Shown: positions 32,120-42,079 of the stretch, piece by piece
Layout: each line of letters opens with the position of its first letter
Numbering within the stretch: position 1 is the stretch's first letter
Notes under the pieces: model-generated
Database searches by the model: none
What the model was told of the DNA's origin: nothing
The model's input: the letters and a program-made list of their open reading frames with translations, nothing else
NCBI GenBank assembly: GCA_963575745.1
Contig: CAUYUJ010021148.1
Coordinates: 640,032-704,031, forward strand
Direction of reading: 5' to 3'
Length of the DNA stretch: 64,000 bases
DNA from: Prorocentrum cordatum
Lineage: Eukaryota > Sar > Dinophyceae > Prorocentrales > Prorocentraceae
Position numbers and translations under genes: made by a program

Positions 32120-33812
32120 GTTTGTCGTGCGCGCGCACTTCGCGGCAGGTTCGCGCGGTGGACGATTGCTCCATTGCCGGCATCAACACCGCAACGCGTC
32201 CGCGTGAGCGTATGCGGCCCGAGACAATTGATCACCTATACTTGCTTTGCCGACTATTTACTGAAACGGCGGCCGCTGCGTCGCGAGGGCGCAAGGGCCA
32301 CGCGCGCCCGGGTTGCAGGCATCCGCTGTGCCGCGCTTGTTTAAGCTCGACATCGACGCCGCCTTCCGGAGGCTTCCGCTGCGACCTGAGCATCGGGCTT
32401 TGATTAGGGTCATATCCCGTTACAAGGATGAGGTCACGGCGCATGCTCACTGCGCGTGCCCATTCGGGGCAGGCGCGTCGCCCGCTCTCGGCACACACCG
32501 CGTCGCACTTGTCCCCCGCGCAGTTGCAAGCGTTCATAACTGGGAACGCGTTGGCGCCCTCATATGCGCGATTCTACGCCGTGTACTCCACGCGGCGATC
32601 CTTCGTTACGTGGACGATATGTTCGGCGCCGAAAGGTGGGCCGAGGCGCGGGGTGTCACGCGAGCCGGCCGATCGGTCGCCGTCGCGCGCCGCGCGGCAG
32701 GTCGAACACCTGCTGGATTGCATCGCGCGCATCGTAAGATGCTTATTGGGCCGGTCCGCGCTGGCAGACGAGAAGATTTCCCGTGCTGTCCCGCTCGGTA
32801 TCCTGGGAGGGACTTCGCGTCGACCTCTCATCGGAGGGGATGTCGTGCGTTCCGCTGCCCGACAAGATCGCCAAGTGGACAGCACGTATCACGTTGGCAC
32901 TCGATTCGGGCATCTTACGCGCAGGCGTGGACCCAGTTTGCGGCCCGCCACGCAGCGTCGCGGCGCGCGCGGCCAGGTGACGCGAGCAAACTCGCGGGCG
33001 CACTAGCCTGGGCATCCGGTAACATGTTCAACCGCGCGGGGCGCGCCATGCTCAGGTGTGTTTTTCTGTGCCGCGCGCCGGCAGCGCACCCATTTGCCAC
33101 GCCCACGTTGCGGCAGGCCGATCTACGCCCAGGCACATCGCGGCTCTCCCGACATGCCGCAAGCGCTACGGCTAGCGCTGCGGTGGTGGTTGATCGTGCT
33201 GGGCGGCGAGCTGGCACAGTCACGAAGGTGGTGCGACGAAGCGGCGGGCCCCGTGGCCCATCTGTTCTGCGACGCAGCCAGCCGCCCGCCCATGGCGGCC
33301 GCCGTACTGTTCGTTGACAACAAATGCTACTGGACGTGCATGCCACCTGCCGCCCGGCACGGCTGCGCAGGTCAGCGTCAGTTTTGGTCGCGACGCGCGC
33401 GCACGCGTGCGCCAGGATCTTGAAGGCGTTCCAGCCCAGGGAAGATAATCAAATCATGGGCTTGGAAATGCTGAGCATTGCCCTGGGCTTGTGCTCGTTT
33501 GAACACCTGCTCCGCCGTCGGCGCGTCGTAATCTGGTCTGACAACACAGGCGCGCAGGCCGCCGCCGGCAGCGGCGCCGCGCGCGCGTTCGATCACGCTG
33601 GTCTCGCACACGGCCTCTGGGTCAAGATTGTGCTATTGCGGTGTCTAGCACGTGTGGAGCGGATGCCGACAGACGAAAATATCGCAGATGATCCGTCCAG
33701 GGGTGAGTTCGGGCTGCTGCGGCAGCTCGGTGCAGTGCGACTTGATCCGCACCTGGACGAGGCGTTCTGCACGCCAGCGTCATGGACGTCGATGCTCATC
33801 CCGACAAGGTGA
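32120..33812 (+). pseudogene. RT-RNase H of the YR element (frameshifted)
   Basis: RT: VDDCSIAGIN (about 32160-32189), FKLDIDAAFRRLPLRPEHRA (about 32340-32400, catalytic Asp), SVHNWERVGAL (about 32530), YVDDMFGAE (about 32607-32633, catalytic Asp pair), thumb LRVDLSSEGMSCVPLPDKIA (about 32813) and KLAGALAWASGNMFNRAGRA (about 32989-33050). RNase H: LFCDAASRPP (about 33262), GLEMLSIALGL (about 33462), VVIWSDNTGAQ (about 33525) and ENIADDPSRGE (about 33675), giving Asp-Glu-Asp-Asp. The wording (VDD..SG.N, YVDD, AGALAWAS, SDNTGA, NIAD.PSR) is the DIRS-superfamily version of RT-RNase H, not the Copia or Gypsy one. The blocks lie in three frames; the last, with RNase H, ends at TGA 33810-33812. All catalytic residues appear to be kept. 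Confidence 0.75.
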
Positions 33813-33957
33813 GCCAGCGCTCGCAGCACGGCTACGCTGCGAGGCAGCCGAAACTCGGCGCCAGCTATCGGGCATCTCGCGGCGCGCGCCACGGTTGACG
33901 CGCGCCACTCAGCAGGGGCCCACACCGCAAGGTCCACGCGACCTAGCCTGTATCATT

Positions 33958-34720
33958 ATGTCTCACGACGATTTCGCCGCTCAGCTGAGCAATGTTCTGC
34001 CCAGAGCGCCACGCGCTGATATCGACGCGGTTTGCTCTTGCCTGCGGTTTAACGGGATGACGCGCTGGCAGCACCTCGAGGGCGCGCTGTTCGATGACTT
34101 TCTGGGTCGTGAACACCTTTCTGTCACCGCAGCGACAGCAGTGCGAGAGCTGCTGGCACGCCCGCAAGGCGGCGTGCATCGCGGGCGCGCGGGTCGCGCG
34201 CGCGCGCCGCGCGCATTCTTAAGGACGATGGGCGAACGCCAGGCCCAACGGTGGCGAGGCGGCGCGGGCACGCCCGTCGAGTCAAGGCTCTGCGAGCTCG
34301 GCTTTTTCATCGTCCTCTTCCTCGAGTGCGCGGTTATGGGCACCCCGCGTGGTCCGTCGCAGACCGCTTTTCTCCGCACATTGCACGCGCGCGACGTCTT
34401 CGCGCGCGGCCGCGCGCGCAGGGCACCCCAGGGCCAGCGCCGCGACCAGGGCCTCCACCCGCGATGCTTGCGGCCCGTCGGCGGCGCAGCCGCAGCTCGG
34501 CAGCGGACCCAGTGGCAGCGGTACGCCGCGCGCTACGCACGGCAACGGAAGGTTTCGAGCGTCAGATGGGCGATCCGCGTTGCGAGATCGCGAAGGCTGC
34601 CGCAGCCGTCACGTCGCCCGAGGCGGGGCGGGCGCGGGCCCAGGTTGCCCGCAACAGCGCCCTGCTCGGATCGTGCCCACGGTCACTACCGCAGGTTCGC
34701 AGCGGCTTCGAATGTCGGGT
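33958..34720 (+). pseudogene. N-terminal part of the recombinase ORF, SAM-like helical domain
   Basis: ATG at 33958 (MSHDDFAAQL) opens a helical domain of about 75 residues: ADIDAVCSCLRFNGMTRWQH ... DDFLGREHLSVTAATAVREL. It resembles in pattern the first domain of the gag-like ORF at 29973 (both read I-x-CL-x-N-x-T-x-x-QL/HL ... L..E.L ... VRELL/LRRAL). After about 34190 the frame is Arg/Ala-rich and probably not the true one. It precedes the recombinase core and is likely its N-terminus or a separate small protein. Confidence 0.45.
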
Positions 34721-34807
34721 GAAGTTCGCGCGCGACGTTTTGCAGCGCAAAGGCAGCGAACTCCCGCCGTCGATCGACGGTCTTTTGCTCTGGTCTAAGA
34801 CGTTCAG

Positions 34808-35630
34808 GTGTCGCGCGATGTTCTGCAATACCTTTCGCATTTGAAGAAGGCATGCCACGTCGCGCGCGGGGCAGACGCAGCGCCCACGCACGCGTCGCTG
34901 GCCGGCGCCAGGCTGGCTATCGAGAAGCGTTCGGGTTGGTCGGCACGACCCCGCACGGCGGCCCGGATGCACGTGCTGGAACAGCTACTGGAACGCCCAG
35001 GCGCGTTACCAGATGGATTCGGGCAGGGTCTCCTCTTCGTGACCGCGCGCGCGTTTCTACTTCGCCTACCGTCGGAAGCGCTGGTCAACCCAACGGGCCG
35101 CCTCGCTCGACGACGCGTCACATTTACGCGCGGGCCTTGTCATCAGCGAAGAGGCGGCCGTCTCATCGCTCGCCAGACGGAAGAACCGGGAAAGGCGGAC
35201 AACTATTGTGCGCAATTGCTGGTGTCAGCGCTCACGCGCCACGTGCCCCGCACGCGCTCTCGGCGCGCGGTTCAACTCGCAGTCCGTTGGAGAGGCCCCG
35301 TGGGCGGGCTGGTGCGCCACGGGTGTACGCAACGCGCTGCGGTCGGCACTGCGTCACACGGGAGTAGTTAACGCCGACGCCTACGGCACCCACTCGTTCC
35401 GTCGGGGCCACGCCCAAGACATTGTGGAGTTCGGCGGCCGAGTCACCGACGTCCTGAAGGCAGGTGACTGGCAGATGCCAGCTTGGATGCGCTATCTTGA
35501 CGTTGAGAAGATGGAGCGCCAGGCCGTCGCTGAGGCGCATTTCAGCGCGCCGTCCAGTGACGACGAGGGTGGGGATTCGGAAACCCCCGGCGTCCAGCGA
35601 CGTCATTCCACGCTTGGTCGGCACAAGTAA
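34808..35630 (+). pseudogene. Tyrosine recombinase (YR) of the element, one frame change
   Basis: Would integrate a circular cDNA by site-specific recombination, replacing the DDE integrase of LTR elements. Visible in order: FLLRLPSEAL (about 35056-35085, first catalytic Arg), ARRKNRERRT (about 35175, the Lys/Arg strand), a CWC...C cluster (about 35215-35245), THSFRRGHAQD (about 35390-35420, the HxxR box), LKAGDW (about 35457-35471) and WMRYLD (about 35484-35501, the nucleophilic Tyr). The tail is acidic and ends in a stop near 35630. The first Arg lies in one frame and the rest in another, with the change near 35135. The full Arg-His-Arg-Trp-Tyr set survives, so loss is due to frame only. 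Confidence 0.75.
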
Positions 35631-35813
35631 CGTCGCGCCAGGCCCCTTCGCACGCTCGCTCGCCCTCGTTCGGTCCATCGGTCGCTCTCTCGCGGGCCAC
35701 GCAGCTGCGGCCGTCTCTCTGCCTGGCATTGGGTGGCAGCGTGCCTGCGGGTGCCGCAGGCCCGCTGTGTGGGGCAGCGCTCGGCCTCAGCCCCTGGGTC
35801 CGTGGCAGTGGGT

Positions 35814-35980
35814 ATGGCACCCATGTGCTTCGGCCTGCGCCCTGGCGCGCCAGCCGCCTGTGTCGTTTGACGCGGCGGGCTGGCGCGTCGGCTGTTGGCG
35901 CACGGCCGCGGCCTCACCCAACGTTGTTTGGGTGCCGTATTCCCCCCTCTGGGTGGCATCGCGGTCGCACGTCGCCGCGA
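35814..35980 (+). repeat. Split direct repeat B1
   Basis: 167 bases from ATGGCACCCATGTGCTTCGG to GTCGCCGCGA. It directly abuts A2 with one base between. Near-identical to B2, with differences such as GCGGCGGGCTGGCGCG against GCGGTGGGCTGGCGTG. Confidence 0.9.
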
Positions 35981-35981
35981 A

Positions 35982-36427
35982 GGACTCTTGCGGGGCAGTA
36001 ATAACTTGTTATTGCAAGTCATAAATCGACGCCCCCAGGCGGGAGTGTCCCGCCGTCGGCGCACCGCGCGATGGCGGGCGCCCGCATGCCCACCCGCCAC
36101 GCGCCGCCGCTACGTCGGGCGGGCCAGGCCCCGCGCGGGCATGCTGGCGTGCCGCGCGGCCGTGCGTCGGGGTCCTTCCTCCCTCCGCTCCTCCGTGCAC
36201 GGTCGCGATGTCTCCTCTTTGCCGCCTGGCCGCGGGGCGGGATATCAAGTGCCCGGTCATGTCTGCAGCGCCCCACCTGCCTAGCGTGCACTCTTAAGGT
36301 GGGGCGGCTGGCCGGGGTGTGGTCCTCTGTCTGCCAGCGCGCGGCTCTGGGCCAACCCTGGGGGCGACGCGCGGGGCGTCCGTTCGCCAGAGTGCGTCGG
36401 ACGCGACCGCGGTCGCGCTTATTTTCT
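35982..36427 (+). repeat. Split direct repeat A2
   Basis: 446 bases, same length and content as A1, starting GGACTCTTGCGGGGCAG and ending at the same place (GCGCTTATTTTCT against GCGCTTCTTTTCT). Confidence 0.9.
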
Positions 36428-36453
36428 CCCACCCACCACCCTCGAGGGGGGGC

Positions 36454-36620
36454 ATGGCACCCATGTGCTTCGGCCTGCGCCCTGGCGCGCCAGCCGCCTG
36501 TGTCGTTTGACGCGGTGGGCTGGCGTGTCGGCTGTTGGCGCACGGCCGCGGCCTCACCCAACGTTGTTTGGGTGCCGTATTCCCCCCTCTGGGTGGCATC
36601 GCGGTCGAACGTCGCCGCGA
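36454..36620 (+). repeat. Split direct repeat B2
   Basis: 167 bases matching B1, ending GTCGCCGCGA at the right edge of the element, followed by TGGAGACGC of the host array. Confidence 0.9.
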
Positions 36621-37170
36621 TGGAGACGCATGAGGCCTTTGGGGGCCTCTTGGGTGCCTGCTGCAGCCACGGAGGGAGCCACCCGTGGCGGTGGGCTCAA
36701 AATGTCAGATGGCATTCCCCCTCTTGGACCCCCCTTGGGGTCCTCTTGGGCCGCCTTGGGCGCCTCTTGGATCGTCTTGGGGTTTTCTTTTCATGGTTGG
36801 CGGCACAATTCGCCGACCCCAGAGGCGTGTGCGACATTCCTTGTGCACAGACTACTCGTATGCGACAGGGATCTCGACACCTTCCACCGCGCCCCCACCA
36901 CGCCCCCGCACCCCAACCTCACGAGAGCTCAGTTTTTGGGACCCCCCACACGACAATTTCCGGCCCAACACTTACCCGCACTTCTTATGATTAAAGAACC
37001 CACATCCCCACCTAGCGGGCCGATAGCAACCCCGCCGCTCTAACTGTCAACAACCAATGGATTCATTTCCTTTCTCGCCACCATGTCGTCGAATTGCGAA
37101 ACATGTAGCGGGAACGGGACGGATTGAACATCGCTTGGGAGGCCCTAAACGGGTGGTCGCGTCCTACCTA
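36621..37170. other. Right flank of the YR element: reverse CCAAGA-type array and unassigned DNA
   Basis: To about 36790 the sequence is GGCCTCTTGGG-type array in the same orientation as the left flank. Afterwards there is no recognisable feature; open frames are short. Confidence 0.5.
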
Positions 37171-37815
37171 TCAAAACAATTTCCTGACGAAGGACCCAAC
37201 CATATGAAGTTGTGATACCGCAATTGTGAGCCCCCTTATGGAGCCACGAAACGCTGTACTGGGTGGGTGACACGCAGGGAGCAAGGGCTGTGCTGGGTGG
37301 TGGCGGACGCAGGCGGGCGGTGCCACTGGGACCTTCGGTGGAGCCCCGTATGCGGCCACGAAGCGCTGTACTGGGTGGGTGAAACGCAGGGAACAATGGC
37401 TGTGCTGGGTGGTGGCGGATGCATGCGGGCGGTGCCACTGGGACCTTCGGTCGAGCCCCCTTATGGGGCCACGCCTATGGGGCCGCGAAACGCTGTACTG
37501 GGTAGGCGAAACGCAGGGAGCAAGGACTGTGCTGGGTGGTGGCGGACGCAGGCGGGCGGTGCCACTGGAACCTTCTGTGGAACCCCCTATGGGGTCACGA
37601 AACGCTGTAAGGGGTGGGTGAAACGCAGGGAGCAAGGGCTGTGCTGGGTGGTGGCGGACGCATGCGGGCGGTGCCACTGAGACCTTCGGTGGAGCCCCCT
37701 ATGGGGCCACGAAACGCTGTAGTGGGTGGGTGACATGCAAGGAGCAAGGGCTGTGCTGGGTGGTGGCGGACACATGCGGGCGGTGCCACTGGGACCTTCG
37801 GTGGAGCCCCCCATG
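37171..37815 (+). repeat. Second locus of the CCACGAAACGCTGTACTGGG satellite with shared leader
   Basis: Leader GACGAAGGACCCAACCATATG (37182-37202) with TACCGCAATTGT matches 9590-9632 at the first locus. It is followed by five to six units of about 105-125 bases carrying GGGGCCACGAAACGCTG, TACTGGGTGGGTGA, GCAAGGGCTGTGCTGGG and GCGGTGCCACTGGGACC. Confidence 0.85.
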
Positions 37816-38800
37816 AAATCACTCCCTCCCAAAATCCCCTGGGCAGAGGACGGGCAGTTCGCCTCTAGTAATGCCGAGCTACCTTCGCCCGTTTGACAGG
37901 TGGCCCCGATTGACATATCTGCCACTGGCAACAAGGAGGGTTCCACTCTCCCCGAGTGCTCATCTGACAAGTGACACAAACAGTCGAATGGGTCATCGGC
38001 GACAGCATTGACAGGACATCTCTGAGCCCAGGAGGGGGACGTCTCGGGCGAAATGTGTTAAACAACCTCAGGTCTGGGCATCCCCTAAAACATGATCCCG
38101 AAGATTTCCCAGGCGAAAGGACCGGGACCACGTGAGGTGAGGACCGGGACCACGTGAACCCAGAGTTGCAAGGAGATATCAAGCGAAACGAACAGTCCAC
38201 GGCAGCTGCGAACCCAGAACAACGAGGAACGGGATCGGATACAGTGAGGCAAGAGCATCGACTAACGCAGAATATTGTGATGCATCTGGCAAAGATGGCT
38301 GGACGACATCAGGCCAAGTCATATCCAAGCCCATAATTGTGACGAAGTGTAAAGCGAACCTGGCTGGACCAGCTCAGGTCAGGGCATCCATGGGCCCAGA
38401 GTTGCGAGAGCGTGTGAGGAGAAGCTGGATGGACCTCTCGCGTGCCTCAAAGCCCACAACTGCGAGGATGTCTCAAGCCCAAAAGGCTGGACCGCCTCAG
38501 GACAGTGGCGAGGACGTCGACAACCAAAAACCACTTGAAATACCCCCAGGCGGCTTCCCCATTGGAGCTCGGAAATGCGATGCGATCCGTCAGAACCCTG
38601 ATCATTGAATTAGCATGGTTCTGTAGATCCGCCACCGTGCCTCTCAGAAAGGAGCGGGCGTGCCCTCAGGTTCTTACCATCCTCCTCTCAACCTGAGTCC
38701 TCACTTCTGAAGAGTCGTTCAGAAACCCAAGCCCCACATCGCGAAATCTTCTCCTGGGGCTTATCGCGTTTTCTCGCGTGACTGTTCCAAAACGATGGGA
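37816..38800. repeat. Degenerate tandem repeat of about 80-90 bases plus unassigned ends
   Basis: About 38000-38560 has weakly conserved units with GGCTGGACxxxxTCAGG, CCCAxAxTTGCGA and ATGTCTCAAGCC. The flanks (37816-38000, 38560-38800) show nothing recognisable. Confidence 0.45.
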
Positions 38801-38809
38801 ACCCCAAAA

Positions 38810-39360
38810 CAAGCCAACAGGGCCCAAAGAGGCCCCCGACGGCCCCAAACGCCCCGAGACGCCCAAAGATCGCCCCAAAACGCCCTACGTGGCCTCAAGA
38901 TGATCCAAAAGGCCTCCAAGATGCCCCAAGAGGCCTCGAAGATGCCTCCCTAGAGGACCCTGAGAGGCACAAAAAGATTTTGGCGTTCTCGCCTTGTTTC
39001 CTTTCCGACGCTCCCAGACGGCCCGAGGTCCCCAATACCACCCAAGGACTGCCCAAGAGGCCTCCCAAAGGCCCCAAGACGGCCCCCGAGCGCCCCAAGA
39101 CGGCCCAGGAGGCGCCCGAGACGGCCCAAGAGGGCCCCATAACGGCCCCAAAAGTGGCCCAAGAGAAGGAACACGAACCGAAAATCCTAGCGTTCCGCCC
39201 CAAGAGGCCCCCAGGAGGCCCTCAGAGGCACCCAAGAGGCCCCAAGAGGCGCCAAGCACAGCGACCCCACGAGGCCCCAAACTGCCCCCAAGAAGCCTCA
39301 AAACTGAATCCAAGAGGCCCCCTAAGGGTCCCCCACGAAATCCCAACGAACATATGATAA
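38810..39360 (+). repeat. CCAAGA-type array with AT-rich module
   Basis: Units such as CCCCAAGAGGCC. It includes a GATTTTGGCGTTCTCGCC ... TTTCCGACGCTCCCAGACGG module, the counterpart of the AT-rich module at about 24955-25020, and ends CACGAAATCCCAACGAACAT as at 24530. Confidence 0.75.
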
Positions 39361-42025
39361 GCTTCATACCCACATCCAGCAGCGAGGCTCAGGCCTGGAT
39401 GTTTCACCTGAACCCTTCCTGCCGTGCTCGAAAAGGCACTCCGACAGCAAACGACTCAAACATACGTCGCTCAATAGGAATCTGCGGCAGAAGCGGCAGC
39501 CTTTAGACTTGCTCGCCATATTCACGTCAATCGCCACATAAAGATTAGAATCGCGGCGCCTCCGTGGAGCCCCGAGCCATTCCCGACTGCTATAAATCCA
39601 TGTTCCTGTGGAGCGCACTGCGATAACAGCAGCGGCACGGGGAGGGGGGAAGATGAAAGGTCGCGGGCGACTACAGTTCGGCTGTAGCTGATGAAAAAAT
39701 CGTCTTCCTCCTCTCCGTCTGATAAGGCGTAGCTTATTCCGCCTTCGCGAACGAGGAGACGAGCACGGCAACGCATGGGGGGTACACTGGCGCGGCCGTT
39801 CGGCTACGGCCGCGGAGTCGTCGAGGCCGAGCAACCCACCAACCTTGTGCCTGGAATGGCCGACATTGCACGTCGGTCGGAAGAAGTGGGTAGAATAATG
39901 AAGTAGGAAGGCAAAAGATTGGGCTTCCGCCCGCCCCCTGAAGAGGAAGGGAGAAGTGAAACCGCTCGGTCATTGGGGTAGGAAGGCGCCTAATGTAGAT
40001 TATCAGGACTTGGACGTCCAAAAAATACAGACTTTCAACGACCGGCGTGTACGGGCGTAGACGTTGAGGGACTCCGTGCCCTTGTTGTTGCATGTCACCT
40101 TCGAGTCGACAGGCCCGAAACGCATCCAATCTTTCCAGTTTCTCCGTAGGGGGGGCCATGCGGGCTCGCAAGGAATTCGCTTGTATTGCTTTGGTTTGCC
40201 CATATCCCAGAGATGGTGACGACCTGGGAGTAGACAGAACACACGCCACTCATGCGCCTGGTATTATCCTCTCGACGAGTAGCAACGCGCGCGCTGCCAC
40301 AGCCAGACAAGGCAAACGTAAAAGAGTCATGTTTCCTGGTCGGTACATGTCGAACTTCTCACCGCGCATGTTGCCGAGGTGGGGGTCGCCAGCGCGAAAA
40401 ACGACATGCGTTGCGGCCGGTGTTGGGGGAATGGGCGCTGGCGTCGGCGCGGGAGTGGGCGCTGGCGTTGGTGCAGGCGTTTGTGCTGGCGTTTGTGCCG
40501 GCGTTGGTGCTGGCGTTGGGGGCATAAGTGCAAGCGTTGATGCGAAGCTCCCCATGCACAGCCCCCAACCACCGGCATTCATATCAGCACTCCAATTGAT
40601 GCTGCCTGTCGGTGCGATGCCGTCGGGCGCAAAAGTTCCATTGTACACATATCCGTTGACATGAAAATTCTGTTTCGACGCTCTCGACGTCGAGAGGCAC
40701 GAAAAACTCGTCAATAGTCACCAACGTGCACAACTGCGAATCCGAGTAACTCTATGGAAAACGCGGACTTCACACGCAAGTACCGTTCAACGTGCACTCG
40801 CCAATGATAGCTCCCCACATCAAAAAAAGTCGGTGCAGGCGTCGACGGGGGAATGGGCGCTGGCGTTGGTACTGGCGTTGGGGGTGTAGGCGCCGGCGTT
40901 GGTGCCAGGGTCGGTGCTGGCATTGGTGCTGGCGTTGGTGCTGGCGTTGGGGTTTTAGGTGCGGGCGTTGGTGCCAGGGTCGGTCCCGGCGTCAGAACCA
41001 GCGTTGGTGCTGGCGTGGGCGCGGGCGTCGGCGCGGGAGTAGGCATCGGCGCTGCTGGCGTTGGTGCTGGTGTTGGGGACGTAGGTGCCGGCGATGGTAC
41101 GAAGGTCCCCATGCATAACCTCCAACCACCGGCATTCATAGTAGAAGCAGCACTCCACCTGATGCTGCCTGTCGGTACGATGCCGTCGGGCCCAAAAATT
41201 ATATTCTACACAAATCCGTTGACATAGAGGCGACTAAAATCAAATTCCGTTTCGAAACTCTTGACGTCGAGAGGCACGGAGAACTCGTCAATGATCACCA
41301 ACGTGCACATCTGCGAATCCGAGTAACTCTATGGAAAATGCAGACTTTCCACGCAAGCACCGTTCAACGTGCGCTTGCCAATGATCTCCCCACATCGAAA
41401 AAGTCGGTGCCGGCGTTGGCGGGGGAGCGGGCGCTGGTGGGCGCTAGCGAAGGTGCTGGCGTTGGGGGTGTAGGCGCCGGCGTTGGCTCTGGGGTCGGTG
41501 CCAGCGTTGGTGCTGGCGTTGGTGCTGGTGTTGGGGGTGTAGGTGCCAACGTTGGTGCCTGGGTCGGTCCCGGCGTCAGAACCAGCGTTGGTGCTGGCGT
41601 GGGCACTGACGTCGGCACGGGAGTAGGCATTGGCCTTGGTGCTGGCATTGGTGCTGGCGTTGGGGCTGTAGGTGCCAGCGTTGGTACAAGGGTCGGTGCC
41701 TGCGTTGGCGCCGGCGACGGTGCCAGCGTTGAAGCCAGGTCAGTGCTGGTGTTGGTGCCGCAGTCGGTACTGGCGTCGGCGCCAGCGTTGGTGTCGGCGT
41801 TGAAGCCAGGGTCGGTGCTGGTGTTGGTGCCGCAGTCGGTGCTGGCGTCAGCGCGGGAGTAGGCGCTGGCATCGGCGCTGGAGAAGGCGCTGGCGTTGGT
41901 AGTGCCTGAGTAGGTGCCGGCGTTGGTGTCGAGGCGTTGCGTGGGACGACGTGGACAGCGTGGATCGACGACGTAAAAATCACCATTACGGAGGCAATCG
42001 CACGCGCCTTCTGGCTTGCCGCCAT
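39361..42025 (-). pseudogene. Secreted mosaic protein: signal peptide, Pro/Thr stalk, two CUB-like modules, GDPHL (vWD-like) domain
   Basis: Domain order on the minus strand: ATG at 42025 with a hydrophobic signal-like start ([20 protein letters not shown]), Pro/Thr/Ala stalk (PAPTPAP repeats, to about 41430), CUB-like module 1 (about 41395-41110: C.LNGACV..., [44 protein letters not shown]), stalk 2, CUB-like module 2 (about 40830-40550, same wording), stalk 3, then GDPHLGNMRGEKFDMYRPGN (about 40410-40350) and further pieces (SGVCSVYSQVVTISGIWANQ about 40255, WMRFGPVDSKVTCNNKGTE about 40130) in shifting frames. Breaks: TAG at 41329-41331, 41206-41208 and 40752-40754, TGA at 40770-40772, a one-base loss in the stalk near 41734, a shift near 40675, and more after 40330. 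Probably an extracellular or cell-surface protein when intact. The 3' limit is uncertain and introns are not excluded. Confidence 0.6.
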
Positions 42026-42079
42026 AGTGACGGATTAAAAACGCCAGGCGCGGAAGTGACAACACGATGCAATGGAAAC

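Larger units (their letters stand above)
27733..36620 (+). mobile_element. Ngaro/PAT-like tyrosine-recombinase retrotransposon with split direct repeats
   Basis: 8.9 kb. The repeat order is A1 (27733-28178), coding region, B1 (35814-35980), A2 (35982-36427), B2 (36454-36620), the split-direct-repeat architecture known for Ngaro and PAT elements and different from LTRs or from the inverted repeats of DIRS1. Coding relics in order: an unknown ORF, a gag-like region, RT, DIRS-type RNase H, and a tyrosine recombinase with HSFRRG, GDW and a MRYLD tyrosine. No methyltransferase domain and no integrase or protease was seen. All coding blocks carry frame changes, so this copy is probably non-autonomous as assembled. 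Repeat pairs differ at few positions, suggesting a fairly recent insertion despite the broken frames. Confidence 0.85.

Noticed and set aside
27733-36427. A1 and A2 as plain LTRs of a Gypsy or Copia element
   Set aside because: A B pair (35814-35980, 36454-36620) makes the layout split, the enzyme is a tyrosine recombinase, and no DDE integrase or protease motif was seen.
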